Shown: positions 19,783-28,143, numbered from the stretch's first letter. The stretch is DNA of 64,000 bases from Micromonospora sp. WMMD1082 (GCF_029626175.1 NZ_JARUBM010000002.1:2931001-2995000), one strand, 5' to 3'. Translations and numbers: made by a program. The notes: generated by a model from the letters alone, not told the origin.

Positions 19783-20622
19783 GTGCCGTCGCTCTTCGCC
19801 TCATACCTGCGCGTGTACGAGCCGCTGACCGCCTTTCACCGGGACCGCCAGTCCTACTGGCGGCGCTACGTCGAGCAGGGGCGGGCGGTGGCCCCGGTGG
19901 AGGGGCCCGGTCGGCAGCGGACCTCGGTCATCGAGGCGCTCGGTGCCGGGTGGACGCGGCTGCCCGATCTGCCGGACGAGGCGTACGTGCTGGAGACCGA
20001 CGAGACCCTGCTGGTGTGCCCGTGGAACCTGCGTATCCGGGTGGCCGAGGCGGCGTTGAGCGCGCGGGACGGCGTGCCGCCGGTGCTGGCGGACGCCTTC
20101 GTTCCGCCGGTGTTGGCGGGGCAGGCCAAAGCGGTGGTGGAGGACTGGCGCAGCGGGGCCCGGGTGCTGGAGCACGGCGTGCCCCGGGTACACGAGCAGA
20201 TCGCGACCTGGGGCGTACCGCTGCGCTGGTTCGTGCTCTTCGAGGCGCAGGAGCGCAACCACGTGACCGCGCCCGATCGCCGGTCGCTGCGCTTCCGGAC
20301 GGAGATCTCCAAGGCCCGGCGCCGGTCGTCGCGGGCGCTGGCGGTGCTCCGTAAGTCGGTCGGCGACGCGCCGATCACCGAGGCGGTCGAGGAGGCCGCC
20401 CGCTGGCTGGAGGAGTTCCACCCGCGTTCGGTGGTCGAGCTGGACTACGGCGGGCTGGTCGAGCTGCTCCCGGACGAGACGCTGGCCGAGGACGACTCGC
20501 CGGAGCTGGTCGCGGCGGGCCTCGCCGGGCTGTCCAGGGGCGAGGCGGAGGAGGCCTCGGAGGCGTACGACAAACTGGTCGCCCGGTGGCGCGCGGTGCA
20601 ACTTCTGGAGCGGTGCAACTAG
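19783..20622 (+). CDS. Conserved hypothetical protein upstream of bldC
   Basis: 279 residues starting VPSLFASYLRVYEPLTAF. No signal peptide or membrane helix. Features are a basic helical segment RSLRFRTEISKARRRSSRAL near the middle and an acidic C-terminal third. I recognise no catalytic motif. The position between vdh and bldC is typical of actinobacteria, and coding character is clear. Function unknown. Confidence 0.75.
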   Translation: MPSLFASYLRVYEPLTAFHRDRQSYWRRYVEQGRAVAPVEGPGRQRTSVIEALGAGWTRLPDLPDEAYVLETDETLLVCPWNLRIRVAEAALSARDGVPPVLADAFVPPVLAGQAKAVVEDWRSGARVLEHGVPRVHEQIATWGVPLRWFVLFEAQERNHVTAPDRRSLRFRTEISKARRRSSRALAVLRKSVGDAPITEAVEEAARWLEEFHPRSVVELDYGGLVELLPDETLAEDDSPELVAAGLAGLSRGEAEEASEAYDKLVARWRAVQLLERCN

Positions 20623-20874
20623 CCCTCAATCATCCCATTGTCGAGGTACAACGCGAAGCTGGTTCGTAGTTGACGCATCACGAACCGTGATCATGAGTCC
20701 GAATAAGGTAGCTTCTGGGGTGTAAAGGTTGTATAAATCGGGCATGGTTCATCCGTCCGTCTAGGGACGTTCGGCCGTTCGGCCCATGTCGGACATCGGG
20801 GACTAGCCGGACCATGGGAGACGCGTCGGCCGGCGGGACCCCGGCCGATGTCTATCCATGTGGAGGAGTGACCG
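20623..20874 (+). promoter_or_regulatory. bldC upstream region
   Basis: 252 bp, AT-richer than the surroundings, with a short palindrome ATCACG (20677-20682) / CGTGAT (20686-20691) and a TATAAA (20732-20737) that could be a -10 box. GTGGAGGAGTG just before 20875 is the ribosome site. The long leader suggests regulated expression of bldC; no operator is proven. Confidence 0.45.
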
Positions 20875-21084
20875 ATGGCATCGCGAACGCATGAACCAGA
20901 GCCGCTACTCACACCGGCCGAGGTGGCGTCGATGTTCCGTGTCGACCCGAAGACGGTGACCCGCTGGGCGAAGGCGGGCAAGCTGAGCGCCATCCGGACT
21001 CTCGGCGGCCACCGCCGTTACCGCGAGTCTGAGGTCAGGGCGTTGCTACAGGGGCAGATCCCGCAGCAGCGCCAGGGGGATTGA
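20875..21084 (+). CDS. bldC: Developmental regulator BldC
   Basis: A 69-residue MerR-like DNA-binding protein without an effector domain. PLLTPAEVASMFRVDPKTVTRWAKAGKLSAIRTLGGHRRY is the full winged-helix body of BldC. In Streptomyces it binds cooperatively to direct repeats and holds back entry to development; the same role is inferred here. Start with ATG after GGAGGAG. A clear terminator follows. Confidence 0.97.
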   Translation: MASRTHEPEPLLTPAEVASMFRVDPKTVTRWAKAGKLSAIRTLGGHRRYRESEVRALLQGQIPQQRQGD

Positions 21085-21121
21085 CCGACCGGTTAGAAAG
21101 CTCAGATAGCAAGCCTCACCG

Positions 21122-21149
21122 AGGGCGGCGGGATCGTTTCCGCCGCCCT
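21122..21149 (+). terminator. Terminator of bldC
   Basis: AGGGCGGCGG (21122-21131) and CCGCCGCCCT (21140-21149) form a 10-bp perfect stem followed by TTTGT, 37 bp after the bldC stop. Confidence 0.85.
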
Positions 21150-21198
21150 TTGTCGTGCCCCGGGCGCCCCGGCACCCAGCTGCCGGTGCAGGGCCGGT

Positions 21199-21579
21199 TC
21201 ACTCGGCCAGCTCGACCCGGATCCCCACCGTGCCGCCCTCGCCCCGGCGCAGCCGGCTGCCGAGCAGGGCCAGCCGGCCGATCACCCGGTATTTCTGCTT
21301 GATCAGCCCACGAATGCGGTTGGTCGTGCCGGGATCGTAGAGGCTTGCCCGGGCCGGCACCGCCTCGCCGTGCGGCCGGCCGCGTACGTCGCACGGGGCC
21401 ACCGTGACGTCTCCGCTGCGGCGGATCCGTTTCACCTTGCCGGCGTCGGCCGTCGACCACACCGCCAGGGCGTCGCCGTCGCGGACCGCCCAGACCGGGG
21501 TCGGCACGGCGCGACCGTCCTTGCGGAATGTCGTCAAGAGGAGGTATTTCTCTGCCGCGAGGCGGTCCAACGTGGTCAC
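21199..21579 (-). CDS. PPOX-class F420-dependent oxidoreductase
   Basis: A 126-residue split-barrel flavin/deazaflavin-binding protein. It begins TTLDRLAAEKYLLLTTFRKDGRAVPTPVW, the standard start of actinobacterial PPOX-class F420 enzymes. WSTADAGKVKRIRR and VAPCDVRGRP follow the family pattern. Substrate unknown. GTG 21579 fits the family start; the reading frame upstream overlaps the divergent methyltransferase gene and is not real. Confidence 0.88.
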   Translation of the reverse strand: MTTLDRLAAEKYLLLTTFRKDGRAVPTPVWAVRDGDALAVWSTADAGKVKRIRRSGDVTVAPCDVRGRPHGEAVPARASLYDPGTTNRIRGLIKQKYRVIGRLALLGSRLRRGEGGTVGIRVELAE

Positions 21580-21633
21580 CCCACCAGGATACGGGCGCTG
21601 CGGCTGACTGAGCAGCCCGATAGCGTGAGGGAT

Positions 21634-22410
21634 GTGACGGGGGAACCACGGATCGGTGACGTCTTCGGGGAGCTGCTGCGCGACGCGCTGGCCGTGGCGA
21701 CCGGCATCGGCCCCCGCCCGCTGGCCGGGGGGCGCCTGCCCCGCCCGGTCATCGAGATCATCGAGCGGGACGACGGGCTGGTCAACGGCGCGCCGGCCGC
21801 GCACTACCTCGACGGGCCGCAGGACTGGCAACCGCACGACCATAGGGCGGTGGACCGGGTGCGCGGCGCGACCCTGGACATCGGTGTCGGAGGCGGGCGG
21901 ATCGCGCTGCTGCTCCAGGAGCGCGGCGTGCCGGTCACCGGGCTGGACATCTCGCCCGGTGCGCTGCAGGTATGCCGGCGCCGGGGCGTACGCGACCTCG
22001 CGCACGGCACGGTCGACGAGCACGTCGCGAGCGGGCGGCGGTACGACACCTTCCTGCTGCTCGGCAACAACCTGGGCCTGATCGAGGGGCGGGACCGGGC
22101 ACCCGCCTTCCTCGCCGCGCTGGCCGCGCTCGCCCGCCCCGGTGCGCAGGTGATCGCCCACGGCACCGATCCGTACGGCACCCGTGACCCGGTGCACACC
22201 GGCTACCACGAGCGGAACCGGCGGCGGGGTCGCCTCGGCGGGCAGCTGCGGCTGCGGCTGCGCTACCGCGAGCTGGGCACATCCTGGTTCGACTACCTGG
22301 TCTGCTCACCGACCGAGCTGGGCGAGCTGGTCCACGGCTCGGCCTGGCGGCTGACCGACGTGGACGACCGCGACGCCCCGTACTATCTCGCCACCCTGCG
22401 GCTGGCCTGA
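21634..22410 (+). CDS. Class I SAM-dependent methyltransferase
   Basis: 258 residues. The SAM-binding core starts with ATLDIGVGGGRIALLLQERG (motif I DIGVGGG), followed by VTGLDISPGALQVCRRRG and a post-II segment TFLLLGNNLGLIEG. The substrate is not evident. The start may be GTG 21634 or GTG 21625; both lack an ideal ribosome site. Divergent from the F420 oxidoreductase and convergent with the next small gene. Confidence 0.85.
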   Translation: MTGEPRIGDVFGELLRDALAVATGIGPRPLAGGRLPRPVIEIIERDDGLVNGAPAAHYLDGPQDWQPHDHRAVDRVRGATLDIGVGGGRIALLLQERGVPVTGLDISPGALQVCRRRGVRDLAHGTVDEHVASGRRYDTFLLLGNNLGLIEGRDRAPAFLAALAALARPGAQVIAHGTDPYGTRDPVHTGYHERNRRRGRLGGQLRLRLRYRELGTSWFDYLVCSPTELGELVHGSAWRLTDVDDRDAPYYLATLRLA

Positions 22411-22431
22411 GCCGGCGGCAGGGTGGCGAGT

Positions 22432-22448
22432 GGCTGCGGTCCGCAGCC
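22432..22448. terminator. Small hairpin between convergent genes
   Basis: GGCTGCG (22432-22438), loop GTC, CGCAGCC (22442-22448), between the methyltransferase stop and the end of the next gene. Confidence 0.5.
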
Positions 22449-22455
22449 CTACCTC

Positions 22456-22752
22456 TCAGACCTGAAGGGTGGGCGGGAGCTGCTCCGGGGGAAGCCCGCC
22501 GTCGCCGGTGACGACCTCCGTGGGCTGGCCGCTCTCGTCAAGGTCGACCATGGTCACGTCGACCTTGCCGTCCCCGTCGGTGTCGAACTGGAACAGGTCG
22601 GCCTTGCCGTCACCGTCGGTGTCGACCACCCAGACGTCGGGACGGCCGTCGCTGTTGGTGTCGGCGCGCAGCAGCTCGATGCGTTCGTCGCCGCGCGTCT
22701 CGATCGTCCCCTCGGTGCTCGCGCCGTCCACGGTCTCCGGTGCCTGGCTCAT
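22456..22752 (-). CDS. Small acidic protein with Asp-loop (EF-hand-like) repeats
   Basis: 98 residues without a signal peptide. The middle carries three to four repeats of a D-x-D/N-x-DG-x-x-D calcium-loop pattern: DTNSDGRPDVW, DTDGDGKADLF, DTDGDGKVDVT. Such loops bind calcium in dockerins, thrombospondin repeats and calmodulin-like proteins. The lack of an export signal implies a cytoplasmic role, perhaps calcium buffering or sensing. ATG 22752 follows GGAAGGA. Function unknown. Confidence 0.8.
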   Translation of the reverse strand: MSQAPETVDGASTEGTIETRGDERIELLRADTNSDGRPDVWVVDTDGDGKADLFQFDTDGDGKVDVTMVDLDESGQPTEVVTGDGGLPPEQLPPTLQV

Positions 22753-22944
22753 CTGCTCGTCCTTCCCTCGGTTGTCGGCGGTCTGTACCCGATCCCGCCC
22801 GCCCCCACGCCTCGGGCAGGTCCGGTGCTGCATAGAGTCGCTGGATGACTGAGCGGAGCATAGAGGCTGGCTCCGGCGTGGCGGCGATCCCGCGTGCCGG
22901 CGGCGTCAACGAGCGACTCACCGTCACCGTGCGGTGGTGCCGCG

Positions 22945-23835
22945 ATGACTGAACGGTTCGTGGTGGTGGGGGGCGGCACGATGGGCCTCGGTATCGCGTA
23001 CGTGGCGGCCGGCAGCGGTCACGCGGTGGAGCTGGTCGAGGTCGACCGGGAACGCGGCGACGCGGCGGTACGCCGGCTCGCCCAGCTCTGGGAGCGGGCC
23101 GTGCAGCGCGGTCGGCTCACCGCCGAGCAGGCCGCCGCCAACCGCGCGCTGATCACCCTGCGGGCGGGGCTCGCCGAGGTCGCCGAGGCGCCGGACGTGA
23201 TCGTGGAGGCGGTACCGGAACGACCCGACCTCAAGCGGGCCGTGCTGGCCGAGGCGGAGGCGCTGCGACCGGCGCTGCTGGGCAGCAACACCTCCAGCAT
23301 CCCGATCGCCGAACTCGCGGCGGAGCTGGCGCGTCCGGAGCGCTTCTGCGGGCTGCACTTCTTCAACCCGGTCTGGGCGATGGCGCTGCTGGAGATCGTG
23401 GTCGGGCCGGCCACCGCGCCGGGGACCACGGACGCGGCCGTCGCGCTCGCCGGCCGGCTGGGCAAGGACCCCGTCGTGGTACGCGACATGCCGGGCTTCG
23501 CCACGTCGCGGCTCGGCGTGACCCTCGGACTGGAGGCGATCCGGATGCTCGCCGACGGGGTGGCCAGCCCCGCCGACATCGACAAGGCAATGGTGCTCGG
23601 CTACCGGCACCCCGTCGGGCCGCTGGAACTGACCGACCTGGTCGGCCTGGACGTGCGGCTCGACATCGCGCGCACCCTCCAGGCCGCGTACGGGGACCGG
23701 TTCGCCCCGCCACCGCTGCTGGTGGAACTGGTCGCCGCCGGCCGGCTGGGCAAGAAGTCCGGGCACGGCTTCTACCGGTGGACCGACGGCGTCCGCTCGG
23801 ACGGCACCGGGCCGGCGGCGGGGGCGGCACGATGA
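22945..23835 (+). CDS. 3-hydroxyacyl-CoA dehydrogenase
   Basis: 296 residues, NAD-dependent oxidation of L-3-hydroxyacyl-CoA. The N-terminal dinucleotide fold is VVVGGGTMGLGIAYVAA. SNTSSIPI and LHFFNPVWAM (catalytic His) follow, then the C-terminal helical domain ending GKKSGHGFYRW. Short monofunctional type as in PaaH/Hbd. Its stop overlaps the start of the following enoyl-CoA hydratase (ATGA), so the two successive beta-oxidation enzymes are coupled. Confidence 0.94.
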   Translation: MTERFVVVGGGTMGLGIAYVAAGSGHAVELVEVDRERGDAAVRRLAQLWERAVQRGRLTAEQAAANRALITLRAGLAEVAEAPDVIVEAVPERPDLKRAVLAEAEALRPALLGSNTSSIPIAELAAELARPERFCGLHFFNPVWAMALLEIVVGPATAPGTTDAAVALAGRLGKDPVVVRDMPGFATSRLGVTLGLEAIRMLADGVASPADIDKAMVLGYRHPVGPLELTDLVGLDVRLDIARTLQAAYGDRFAPPPLLVELVAAGRLGKKSGHGFYRWTDGVRSDGTGPAAGAAR

Positions 23836-24575
23836 GCGGGCTGCGCGTCGAGGAGCGGCCGGACCGGCTGGTGGTCACGCTGGACCGGCCGGAGAAGCGC
23901 AACGCCATCGACACCGATCTGATCGCCGCGCTGCACGAGGTCTGCGCCGAACTGGAGGCCCGCCCCCGGATGCTGCTGCTGACCGGCGGCACCGACGGGA
24001 TCTTCGCCGGCGGTGCCGACATCGCCCAGCTGCGCGAGCGGGGCCGGTTGGACGCGCTGGCCGCGATCAACTCGGCGGCCTTCGCCCGGATCCGGGCGCT
24101 GCCGATGCCGACCGTGGCGGCGATCGACGGCCCGGCGCTGGGCGGCGGCGCCGAGTTGGCGTACGCCTGCGATCTTCGGGTCTGCTCGGCGCGGGCGGTC
24201 TTCGGCCAGCCGGAGGTGCGGCTCGGCATCCTGGCCGGCGCCGGCGCGACCCACCGGCTGCCGGCGCTGGTCGGCGAGACCATCGCCAAGGAGCTGTTGT
24301 TCACCGGCCGACGGGTGGACGCCGCGGAGGCGCTGCGGATCGGGCTGGTCAACCGGGTGGTGGCGACCCCGGACGAGCTGATGCCCGCCGCGCACGGCCT
24401 GATCGACGAGATGGCCAAGGGTTCGGCGCTGGCGCTGCGGCTGACCAAACTCGCCGTCGACGCCCCGGCCGCCGCCCATCCGCACCTGGACCTGGTCAGT
24501 CAGGCGGTGCTCTTCACCGACGAGGAGAAGCACCGCCGGATGACCGAGTTCCTCCAGCGGCGGCGCGGGAGCTGA
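23832..24575 (+). CDS. Enoyl-CoA hydratase/isomerase
   Basis: A 247-residue crotonase-fold enzyme. RPEKRNAID, the oxyanion-hole FAGGADIAQL and GPALGGGAELAYACDLRV, with Glu in FGQPEVRLGI, fit hydratase. Works with the dehydrogenase just upstream in beta-oxidation or an aromatic/branched acyl-CoA pathway. Strong hairpin 16 bp downstream. Confidence 0.93.
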   Translation: MSGLRVEERPDRLVVTLDRPEKRNAIDTDLIAALHEVCAELEARPRMLLLTGGTDGIFAGGADIAQLRERGRLDALAAINSAAFARIRALPMPTVAAIDGPALGGGAELAYACDLRVCSARAVFGQPEVRLGILAGAGATHRLPALVGETIAKELLFTGRRVDAAEALRIGLVNRVVATPDELMPAAHGLIDEMAKGSALALRLTKLAVDAPAAAHPHLDLVSQAVLFTDEEKHRRMTEFLQRRRGS

Positions 24576-24590
24576 GGCGTCAGGAAACCG

Positions 24591-24622
24591 CGACGGCCGC
24601 ACCGGGTCCGGTGCGGCCGTCG
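24591..24622. terminator. 15-bp perfect hairpin between convergent genes
   Basis: CGACGGCCGCACCGG (24591-24605) and CCGGTGCGGCCGTCG (24608-24622) are perfect complements around GT. It ends the hydratase and the convergent binding-protein gene. Confidence 0.85.
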
Positions 24623-24635
24623 GCGTCGGGTGGGG

Positions 24636-25994
24636 TCAGCGGGCCAGCGCCGCCAGCGGCACCTCGGCGTCGGCGAGCGCCCGGATCACCGCGGCGGACT
24701 CGCCGAAGCCGATGATCAGCACCGCGTCGGCACCGAAGTCCTTGATCTGCTTCGCGCCGTCGCTGAAGTTGATCGGCGCGGCCTCGGCGTCCTCCCCGGG
24801 CTCATAGCCGAGCAGCTTCACCTTGTCACCACCGAAACCGGCCCGCTCCAGCTCCCCCCGGACGATGTCCTGGAGGCCCTCGCCGTAGGAGTCCTGACGC
24901 GCCACGATGGCGATCTTCTGCGGGCCGTCCCGCAGGATCACGTCGGCCAGCGCGCGCCCCTGGAGGCCGTCCGGCGGGGCCGTACGGAAGTAGAGACCCT
25001 TGTCGTCCGCCGTGGTCAGGCTCGCGGCGGTGTTCGACGGGGAGAACAGGACAATGCCCGCCTTCACCACGTCGGGCAGCACGGCGGTGGAGATCCCGGA
25101 GCCGCCGGCACCGATGATCACGTGGACCCCGGCCTCGATGTGACTGGCCACCGTCGCCTTGGCGACCGTGGGGTTGGTGCCGTCGTCGCCGTCGATCCAG
25201 ACCACGTCCTCGCCCAGCACGCCGCCGGCCGCGTTGATCTCCTTGATCGCCAGCGCCGCACCGGCCGCCATCGGTGGGTTGGCCAGCGCCAGGTCACCGG
25301 TCTTGGGCAGCAGGCCGCCCAGCACGAGCGGGGCGCCGCTCTCCGGATCGGTGAAGGTGCCGGACTGCGGCCTACCCGCCGGCGGCTTCTTGGTGCTGGC
25401 CGCGTTGTCGTCACCGGCGCCGACGAACTCCATCTTGGCCTCGTTGAGCTGCTGGCCGTCGAAGTGAAGCGTGGCGTAACTGGCGGTGGCCGGCTCGCCC
25501 GCGTCGGTGAAGCCGGCCCGGGTGATCGAGGCGCTGCGGTACTCGATGTCGGTTCCCTCGCGGGCCAGGCGCAGGCACTGGTTCACCGTGGCGCAGCGGG
25601 TGCCACCGTTGGTGACGCCGACGATCTGCTTGGCGATGGCCGCGGAATCGGTCGTCCCGGCGAGCTGCGCCGCGAGCGCGCTGATCACCACCGCGTCGTA
25701 CGCCTCGGCGGCGTAGAGGTAGTCGCTCAGCCTCGGGTCCACGGACCGTAGCCGGTTCTTGAAGTCCTCCGGCAGCGGGGTGAGCGGCGTGGTGCCCTTC
25801 ATCCCGTCGACCAGGCCGGCACGGTCCTCCAACTCGTCCGGGTACGAGTTGAGCATGTTGCCGTCCGTGCCGTAGAGACGCACCTGTTGGGCGGTAGCCT
25901 CCTCGGGCTGGTCATCCCCGCATGCGCTGGTGGCGAGCAGGACCGTGGCGCAGACAGCCAGGATGGCCGTCCGCGAGCCGCGTGACATGTGCAT
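24636..25994 (-). CDS. ABC transporter substrate-binding lipoprotein (branched-chain amino acid type)
   Basis: A 452-residue periplasmic-binding-fold protein of the LivJ-like class. The lipoprotein signal VCATVLLATSAC puts the anchored Cys near residue 25. GGLLPKTGDLALANPPMAAGAALAIKEINAAGGV is the usual opening of this fold, here starting only near residue 220; the first half (about 30-215) looks like a second copy of ligand-binding sequence. No permease or ATPase genes adjoin, so it must work with components encoded elsewhere. ATG 25994 has GAGGAAGGA upstream. Confidence 0.85.
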   Translation of the reverse strand: MHMSRGSRTAILAVCATVLLATSACGDDQPEEATAQQVRLYGTDGNMLNSYPDELEDRAGLVDGMKGTTPLTPLPEDFKNRLRSVDPRLSDYLYAAEAYDAVVISALAAQLAGTTDSAAIAKQIVGVTNGGTRCATVNQCLRLAREGTDIEYRSASITRAGFTDAGEPATASYATLHFDGQQLNEAKMEFVGAGDDNAASTKKPPAGRPQSGTFTDPESGAPLVLGGLLPKTGDLALANPPMAAGAALAIKEINAAGGVLGEDVVWIDGDDGTNPTVAKATVASHIEAGVHVIIGAGGSGISTAVLPDVVKAGIVLFSPSNTAASLTTADDKGLYFRTAPPDGLQGRALADVILRDGPQKIAIVARQDSYGEGLQDIVRGELERAGFGGDKVKLLGYEPGEDAEAAPINFSDGAKQIKDFGADAVLIIGFGESAAVIRALADAEVPLAALAR

Positions 25995-26148
25995 GGTCGT
26001 CCTTCCTCGGGCGAAGGTCCGCTGCGCAGACTAGCGTGCCGCGCTGGGCTGCGGGACCGTGGAGGTCGGTCTATCCGCAGGTCGCCTCCACCATGTGCGG
26101 AGAGTAACCAACGAGGGCTCCTTGACCGGCACCCCTACTGTGCGGTGG

Positions 26149-26538
26149 GTGACCGACTCGCCACAGCAGATGTTCGCCGATGCCGCCGCCATCCTCAGCT
26201 CGGCGCTCGACGGAGACCCCGACGCCGTGGTGGGGACCTTCGACGCGGTCGTCGACCGGGCCGGCCTCGCCGGGGCGTACGACGTGGCGTGGTGCCTGGC
26301 CGCGACGATGGTCGGCGATCCAGTGCCGCCGGGGGCGTGTGCGCTCGACTTCCCCGACATCGAGCAGGCCGGGTACGACGCCCGCTGGGTGGCCCGCTTC
26401 GTCAGCGCGTACGCCAACGCCGACCTCGACACCGCGCGGGCGCTCTTCGGTGCGGCGGCCGCCGACGGGCTGCTGCCGGAATGCCTGCTGACCCTGGCCG
26501 GCTCGACCGTGGCGACGCTGCGGCATCGGGCCGCCTGA
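26149..26538 (+). CDS. Hypothetical protein
   Basis: About 129 residues, Ala/Asp-rich and probably all-helical (DSPQQMFADAAAILSSALDGDPDAVVGTFDAVVDRAGLAGAYD). No signal peptide, membrane segment or known motif. The coding pattern is good. The start is uncertain; GTG 26149 is the best of several. Function unknown. Confidence 0.6.
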   Translation: MTDSPQQMFADAAAILSSALDGDPDAVVGTFDAVVDRAGLAGAYDVAWCLAATMVGDPVPPGACALDFPDIEQAGYDARWVARFVSAYANADLDTARALFGAAAADGLLPECLLTLAGSTVATLRHRAA

Positions 26539-26590
26539 CCGTTCCCGCCGGTCGCGCTGCGTGCCCCCCGCGAGGCGGCAACGCGCGTGC

Positions 26591-27103
26591 TCATGACGCC
26601 TGGTGGACCAGCGTCGCCGCGTAGCGGGAGAGCAGTTCGTGCCAGCCGGCGGTCAGCGCCTGCCGGTAGCCCTCCGCGGCGGCGCCGTGCCGGTCGAAGT
26701 GCCGGTGCGCGACCTCGACCAGGGTGCCGGGATCGCTCGGGGTGAACAGCACCTCGACCTCGCTGGCCAGTGCCGGGTCGGGCACCGGCGCGCGGTCCGC
26801 GCCGATCTGCCAGGTGAAGACCAGCCGGCGGGGCGGATCCCAGGTCAGCACCCGCCCCCAGTCGTTGCGGAAGCCGTAGGGGCCGATCTCGTAGAGCATC
26901 CCGCCGGCATGGGGCTCCATGCCCAACTCGGCCAGGAGCGTGGGCCCGGACCAGGTGTATTCCATCACCCACCAGTCGGCGAGCCGCTCGGTGAACACCT
27001 CGTACGCCTGCTCGGCGGACGCGGGGACGAGCAGGATGCTGCGGAGCGCGAACCGCTCGTGATCCTGCTGGATGTCGGTAGGATCGGCCATCCCCTGTCC
27101 CAT
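26591..27103 (-). CDS. SRPBCC/AHSA1-family protein
   Basis: A 170-residue START-like fold protein. SILLVPASAEQAYEVFTERLADWW is the typical first strand and helix, and LVFTWQIG and PGTLVEVAHRHF fit the AHSA1/SRPBCC pattern with a C-terminal helix. These bind hydrophobic ligands or act as cochaperone-like or polyketide-associated proteins. The start may be 27103 or 27091. No clue to the ligand from neighbours. Confidence 0.8.
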   Translation of the reverse strand: MGQGMADPTDIQQDHERFALRSILLVPASAEQAYEVFTERLADWWVMEYTWSGPTLLAELGMEPHAGGMLYEIGPYGFRNDWGRVLTWDPPRRLVFTWQIGADRAPVPDPALASEVEVLFTPSDPGTLVEVAHRHFDRHGAAAEGYRQALTAGWHELLSRYAATLVHQAS

Positions 27104-27174
27104 AGGCCCGGACCATACCGGCTCATGCCCGGGTGTGCAGCTTCCGTCGATGCCCGCCCGTCTCGCCGGCTACC

Positions 27175-27402
27175 TCACGCCGGAGGTTTCGCGGCCACGA
27201 AGCTCCCCTTGCCCTGGTGAGTCTCGATCCAGCCCCGCTCATCGAGAATCCGCAGCGCGTAGCGGATCGGGGTCGTCGATGCCCGGTACTGGACGCAGAG
27301 GTCGGCGATGCTCGGGAGCTTGTCGCCGGGCTTCAGCTGCCCGTTCCGAATGGACGCGGTCACATCCTCAATTACCTGCTCATACACGGGACGCCTGGGC
27401 AT
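27175..27402 (-). CDS. Small GntR-type regulator (HTH only)
   Basis: 75 residues comprising just the GntR winged helix: VYEQVIEDVTASIRNGQLKPGDKLPS, the recognition helix around ASTTPIRYALRIL and the wing HQGKGSFVA. There is no effector domain. Such mini-regulators usually control their own divergent neighbours. A perfect palindrome at 27477-27493 lies in the promoter gap shared with two tiny genes on the other strand. Confidence 0.88.
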   Translation of the reverse strand: MPRRPVYEQVIEDVTASIRNGQLKPGDKLPSIADLCVQYRASTTPIRYALRILDERGWIETHQGKGSFVAAKPPA

Positions 27403-27459
27403 GGTGTGGGGCCACCTCTCGTCAGCCCTCTGATCGTGACACGCCCGTTCGCACTCTGT

Positions 27460-27493
27460 GTATGCAGTGTTGACTCAGTATGCAGTGCATACT
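27460..27493. promoter_or_regulatory. Palindromic operator, likely GntR site
   Basis: AGTATGCA (27477-27484), G, TGCATACT (27486-27493): a perfect 17-bp palindrome in a 200-bp divergent gap. The half-site GTATGCAGTG is repeated in direct orientation at 27460-27469 and 27478-27487, period 18. This fits autoregulation by the adjacent GntR protein. Confidence 0.7.
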
Positions 27494-27607
27494 AAGTTTC
27501 GAGGTGGGCCTCTCGTCAGCAGCGGTGGCCCGGCCGGGGTGGGGGCGGTTCCCCCGTTGTCGCTCCCGCCTCGGCATCCGCACCCCTCCTACCTGCGGGA
27601 GGCACCG

Positions 27608-27751
27608 ATGGCCGAGCATGTCGACGAGCAGTCCCCACCCGTACGCCCGGATCCGCCCGGCCCGCCGCGTGCCGATCTCCGGGAGCGGGCGCGGCTGATC
27701 GCGTGCCTCGCGGTGGTTGTCCTCGGCGTGCTGATCGGAGTCCTCCGGTGA
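27608..27751 (+). CDS. Tiny single-pass membrane protein
   Basis: 47 residues: a Pro/Asp/Arg-rich cytoplasmic-looking N-terminus and one C-terminal helix (LIACLAVVVLGVLIGVLR). Preceded by GGGAGG. Its stop overlaps the start of the next gene (GTGA). Probably part of a small GntR-controlled operon. Function unknown. Confidence 0.65.
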   Translation: MAEHVDEQSPPVRPDPPGPPRADLRERARLIACLAVVVLGVLIGVLR

Positions 27752-27954
27752 CCTCGATGTACGACCCCGCGAGCCCGTCCCTCCTCGCCGGCATGGCGTC
27801 GGTGATCGTCGAGCGACACCAGGACGGCGGTACCTGCCAGCAGTGCACGGCCGACGGCTGCACGCAACGTGCCTGGGCGGAGCCGATCCTGACCCAGTGG
27901 CGCGCCGAGCGCCGAGCGTGGATCGCCGAGCACGACCGACGATCCGGCCGCTAG
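27748..27954 (+). CDS. Small Cys-containing protein
   Basis: 68 residues starting VTSMYDPASPSLLAGMASVIVERHQ, with a compact CQQCTADGC motif (Cys at about 31, 34, 39) followed by a helical basic C-terminus. The cysteines could bind zinc. Translationally coupled to the preceding membrane protein. Function unknown; I recall similar small paralogs in Micromonospora but cannot confirm. Confidence 0.65.
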   Translation: MTSMYDPASPSLLAGMASVIVERHQDGGTCQQCTADGCTQRAWAEPILTQWRAERRAWIAEHDRRSGR

Positions 27955-27988
27955 CGGGAGTGCCATGGACCCTCCCGCACCCGGTCAC

Positions 27989-28143
27989 TCACAGACCAGG
28001 CGGGCCGCACTCGCGCTCGGCGAGGAGGCCGACAACGCCGACATCATGGGGTGGGCACAGCTCAGGCATCTGCCCCCCCGCTTGCGATAGTTCGTCACCG
28101 TCGTCTGGACACCGAGGTACGCCGCCACATCCACTGCCCGCGA
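27989..28143 (-). pseudogene. Remnant of a small HTH (excisionase-like) gene
   Basis: Reading the minus strand from 28143 gives VDVAAYLGVQTTVTNYRKRG, a typical AlpA/Xis-like HTH found in actinobacterial regulators. The frame breaks at a run of seven C (plus strand 28073-28079) exactly where such proteins read RGQMPEP; QMPEL continues in another frame to a stop at 27989. No start codon or N-terminal helix precedes it. It looks like a frameshifted, truncated gene. Confidence 0.5.
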
